64,000 nucleotides of DNA, from assembly GCF_020882245.1 (NCBI RefSeq), contig NW_026869996.1:5736602-5800601 (forward strand). The letters are read 5' to 3'. The notes below the pieces were generated by a model. That model had not been told where the DNA came from. It saw only the letters and a list, made by a program, of their open reading frames with translations, and searched no databases. This DNA is from Rhopalosiphum padi. Taxonomy: Eukaryota; Arthropoda; Insecta; Hemiptera; Aphididae. Of the stretch, positions 61,081 through 64,000 are shown in pieces. Made by a program: the position numbers and the translations under genes. Numbering within the stretch: position 1 is the stretch's first letter; each line of letters starts with the position of its first letter.

Positions 61081-62588
61081 GGTGCACCTATGGGGTTATT
61101 AACTTAAATCTAATATTTAAAAATTGTAATTTAAAAATATTTAAAAAAACTCTTTAGTTTTAAAGTGAAAATTTTTTTTATTTAATTGTATTGAGAAAAG
61201 GGTCAATTATTAAATCTGAGCGGAAATTGATATATTTTACCCCTAGAACGTTAAATTACGTTTTCTGGTGTACCTATGGGGTTATTAACTTAAATCTAAC
61301 ATATAAAAATTGTATTTAAGTATATTTAATAAAACCATGCAGATTTTAAGTGAAAATTTCATTTATTTAACTAAAGTGGGAAGATGGTGAATTTTTAAAT
61401 CTGAGCGGAAATTGAAATATTTTACCCCTAGAACGTGAAATTACAATTTCTGGTGCACCTATGGGTTATTAACTTAAATCTAATATTTAAAAATTGTAAT
61501 TTAATATATTTAAAAAAAACTCTTTAGTTTTAAAGTGAAAATTTTTTTTATTTAATTGTAGTGGGAAAGGGGGTCAATTATTAAATCTGAGCGGAAATTG
61601 AAATATTTTACCCCTAGAACGTAAAATTACGTTTTCTGGTGTACCTATGGGGTTATTAACTTAAATCTAACATATAAAAATTGTAAATAAGTATATTAAA
61701 TAAAACTATGCAGATTTTAAGTGAAAATTTCATTTATTTAACTAAAGTGGGAAGATGGTGAATTTTTAAATCTGAGCGGAAATTGAAATATTTTACCCCT
61801 AGAACGTTAAATTACGTTTTCTGGTGCACCTATGGGGTTATTAACTTAAATCTAATATTTAAAAATTGTAATTAAGTATATTAAATAAAACCATGAAGAT
61901 TTTAAGTGAAAATTTCATTTATTTAACTAAAGTGGGAAGATGGTGAATTTTTAAATCTGAGCGGAAAATTGTAAAAATTGTAATTTAATATATTTAAAAA
62001 AAACTCTTTAGTTTTAAAGTGAAAATTTTTTTTATTTAATTGTAGTGGGAAAAGGGTCAATTATTAAATCTGAGCGGAAATTGATATATTTTACCCCTAG
62101 AACGTTAAATTAAGTTTTCTGGTGTACCTATGGGGTTATTAACTTAAATCTAAAATATAAAAATTGTATTTAAGTATATTTAATAAAAACATGCAGATTT
62201 TAAGTGAAAATTTCATTTATTTAACTAAAGTGGAAGATGGTGAATTTTTAAATCTGAGCGGAAATTGAAATATTTTACCCCTAGAACGTTAAATTACGTT
62301 TTCTGGTGCACCTATGGGGTTATTAACTTAAATCTAATATTTAAAAATTGTAATTAAGTATATTAAATAAAACCATGAAGATTTTAAGTGAAAATTCATT
62401 TATTTAACTAAAGTGGGAAGATGGTGAATTTTTAAATCTGAGCGGAAATTGAAATATTTTACCCCTAGAACGTTAAATTACGTTTTCTGGTGCACCTATG
62501 GGGTTATTAACTTAAATTTAATATTTAAAAATTGTAATTTAATATATTTAAAAAAACTCTTTAGTTTTAAAGTGAAAATTTTTTTTAT
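61081..62588 (+). repeat. Monomers including the second truncated unit
   Basis: Holds a TTTAAAAATATTT / TTGTATTGAG type B monomer, an A monomer with the aberrant junction GAACGTGAAATTACAATTTC (61432), CCATGAAG monomers (near 61892 and 62372) and the second internally deleted monomer (about 61963). Several length changes are present (TGAAAATTCATTT near 62390, GTGGAAGATGG near 62230). Confidence 0.72.
61935..62055 (+). repeat. Truncated monomer, copy 2
   Basis: The same junction as at 57960 (GAGCGGAAAATTG to TAAAAATTGTAATTT), preceded by the same CCATGAAG monomer, 4002 bp downstream. Sharing of both flank and breakpoint shows one deletion event later duplicated. The 4002-bp spacing equals 22 monomers minus about 68 bp, as expected if one truncated unit lies inside it. 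Confidence 0.85.
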
Positions 62589-64000
62589 TTAATTGTATTG
62601 GGAAAAGGGTCAATTATTAAATCTGAGCGGAAATTGATATATTTTACCCCTAGAACGTTAAATTACGTTTTCTGGTGCACCTATGGGGTTATTAACTTAA
62701 ATCTAACATATAAAAATTGTAATTTAATATATTTAAAAAAAACTCTTTAGTTTTAAAGTGAAAATTTTTTTTATTAAATTGTAGTGGGAAAAGGGGTCAA
62801 TTATTAAATTCTGAGCGGAAATTGAAATATTTTACCCCTAGAACGTTAAATTACGTTTTCTGGTGCACCTATGGGGTTATTAACTTAAATCTAATATTTA
62901 AAAATTGTAATTTAATATAATTCTAAAAACTCTTTAGTTTTAAAGTGAAAATTTTTTTTATTTAATTGTAGTGGGAAAAGGGTCAATTATTAAATCTGAG
63001 CGGAAATTGAAATATTTTACCCCTAGAACGTAAAATTACGTTTTCTGGTGTACCTATGGGGTTATTAACTTAAATCGAACATATAAAAATTGTATTTAAG
63101 TATATTAAATAAAACTATGCAGATTTTAAGTGAAAATTTAATTTATTTAATTGTAGTGGGAAAAGGGTCAATTATTAAATCTGAGCGGAAATTGATATAT
63201 TTTACCCTAGAACGTTAAATTACGTTTTCTGGTGCACCTATGGGGTTATTAACTTAAATCTAACATATAAAAATTGTATTTAAGTATATTTAATAAAACC
63301 ATGCAGATTTTAAGTGAAAATTTCATTTATTTAACTAAAGTGGGAAGATGGTGAATTTTTAAATCTGAGCGGAAATTGAAAATATTTTACCTCTAGAACG
63401 TTAAATTACGTTTTCTAGTGCACCTATGGGGTTATTAACTTAAATCTAATATTTAAAAATTGTAATTTAAAATATTTAAAAAAACTCTTTAGTTTTAAGG
63501 TGAAAATTTTTTTTATTTAATTGTATTGAGAAAAGGGTCAATTATTAAACCTGAGCGGAAATTGATATATTTTACCCCTAGAACGTTAAATTACGTTTCT
63601 GGTGTACCTATGGGGTTATTAACTTAAATCTAACATATAAAAATTGTATTTAAGTATATTTAATAAAACCATGCAGATTTTAAGTGAAAATTTCATTTAT
63701 TTAACTAAAGTGGAAGATGGTGAATTTTTAAATCTGAGCGGAAATTGAAATATTTTACCCCTAGAACGTTAAATTACGTTTTCTGGTGCACCTATGGGGT
63801 TATTAACTTAAATCTAAATATAAAAATTGTATTTAAGTATATTTAATAAAACCATGCAGATTTTAAGTGAAAATTTCATTTATTTAACTAAAGTGGGAAG
63901 ATGGTGAATTTTTAAATCTGAGCGGAAATTGAAATATTTTACCCCTAGAACGTTAAATTACGTTTTCTGGTGCACCTATGGGGTTATTAACTTAAATCTA
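62589..64000 (+). repeat. 6.15-kb-spaced duplication, downstream copy
   Basis: Downstream partner of 56435-57848, with the same ATTAAATTGTAG, TATAATTCTAAAAAC (62915), AATCGAACATAT, TTCTAGTGCACC, TTTTAAGGTG (63493) and AAACCTGAGCGG changes. It has extra or missing single bases, such as TTACCCTAG near 63202 and CTAAATATAAAAATTG near 63815. It continues past the window end. Confidence 0.86.

Larger units (their letters stand above)
56435..64000 (+). repeat. 185-bp satellite array, segment 3 (after second gap)
   Basis: The same satellite and orientation, running off the window end. It is mostly type A and type B monomers similar to those of segment 1, for example the TTTAAAATATTT / TTGTATTGAG type B variant also seen at 17.3, 19.5 and 26.6 kb. 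It contains two copies of an internally deleted monomer, a 6-monomer duplication and a duplication at a 6.15-kb spacing. Scattered single-base length changes are more frequent than in the first 15 kb. Confidence 0.96.

Noticed and set aside
1..64000. CRISPR array
   Set aside because: Repeats abut directly with no unique spacers. The monomer is far longer than CRISPR repeats and all sequence between markers is itself repeated.
1..64000. Transposable element or LTR arrays as the source of the repeats
   Set aside because: No terminal inverted repeats, target-site duplications, LTR ends, poly-A-tailed elements or coding remnants are seen, only head-to-tail monomers.
1..64000. Bacterial, organellar or viral origin
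   Set aside because: No genes, RNA genes or origin-like unique DNA in 63 kb, and the organisation (nucleosome-length monomer with HORs) is that of eukaryotic heterochromatin. The species remains unknown.

Overview
The window is one uninterrupted tandem array of a single AT-rich satellite monomer of 185 bp. Two 500-base runs of N (26648-27147 and 55935-56434) are the only breaks. About 340 monomers fit in the remaining 63 kb, all head to tail on the same strand. I see no gene, RNA gene, transposon, CRISPR array or unique sequence anywhere. The short open frames are by-products of the repeat: 185 is not a multiple of 3, so each monomer is read in a new frame and stops recur.

The setting is best explained as eukaryotic nuclear heterochromatin, centromeric or pericentromeric. 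Reasons are the nucleosome-sized monomer, GC of about 24-27% (49/185 in a type A monomer, 44/185 in a type B monomer), tens of kb of pure array, higher-order structure and scaffold-style 500-N gaps. I do not recognise the satellite family and cannot name the species or clade.

Monomers fall into subfamilies of nearly identical length. Type A has a middle segment with CCATGCAG and the block AAGTGGGAAGATGGTGAA. Type B has an A7 tract, CTCTTTAG, a T8 tract and GGGAAAAGGGTCAATTA. B/A chimeras and types C, D, C', E, F and G are mixtures or derivatives. A and B differ most in the middle of the monomer. The flank from about base 142 of one monomer to about base 30 of the next is nearly invariant and holds CTGAGCGGAAATTGA, CCCCTAGAACGT, the dyad AACGT-N6-ACGTT and the palindrome GGTGCACC.

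Layout. (I) 1-15.8 kb holds three copies of a 19-monomer higher-order repeat (HOR) with whole-monomer losses, then 2-mer and 6-mer duplications, with no net indel. (II) 15.8-26.6 kb holds 5-, 12- and 4-monomer repeats and many single-base homopolymer insertions up to the first gap. (III) 27.1-38.2 kb is built around a three-monomer D-C'-E cassette present ten times, inside a 4.26-kb duplication. (IV) 38.2-55.9 kb holds mosaic repeats with periods of about 3146, 2961, 4998 and 3703 bp and the F and G subfamilies. (V) 56.4-64 kb holds a 6.15-kb-period duplication and the only clearly truncated monomers. Adjacent domains share subfamilies, as expected from repeated unequal exchange.

HOR boundaries were placed by eye from diagnostic variants and are good to roughly one monomer unless stated otherwise.
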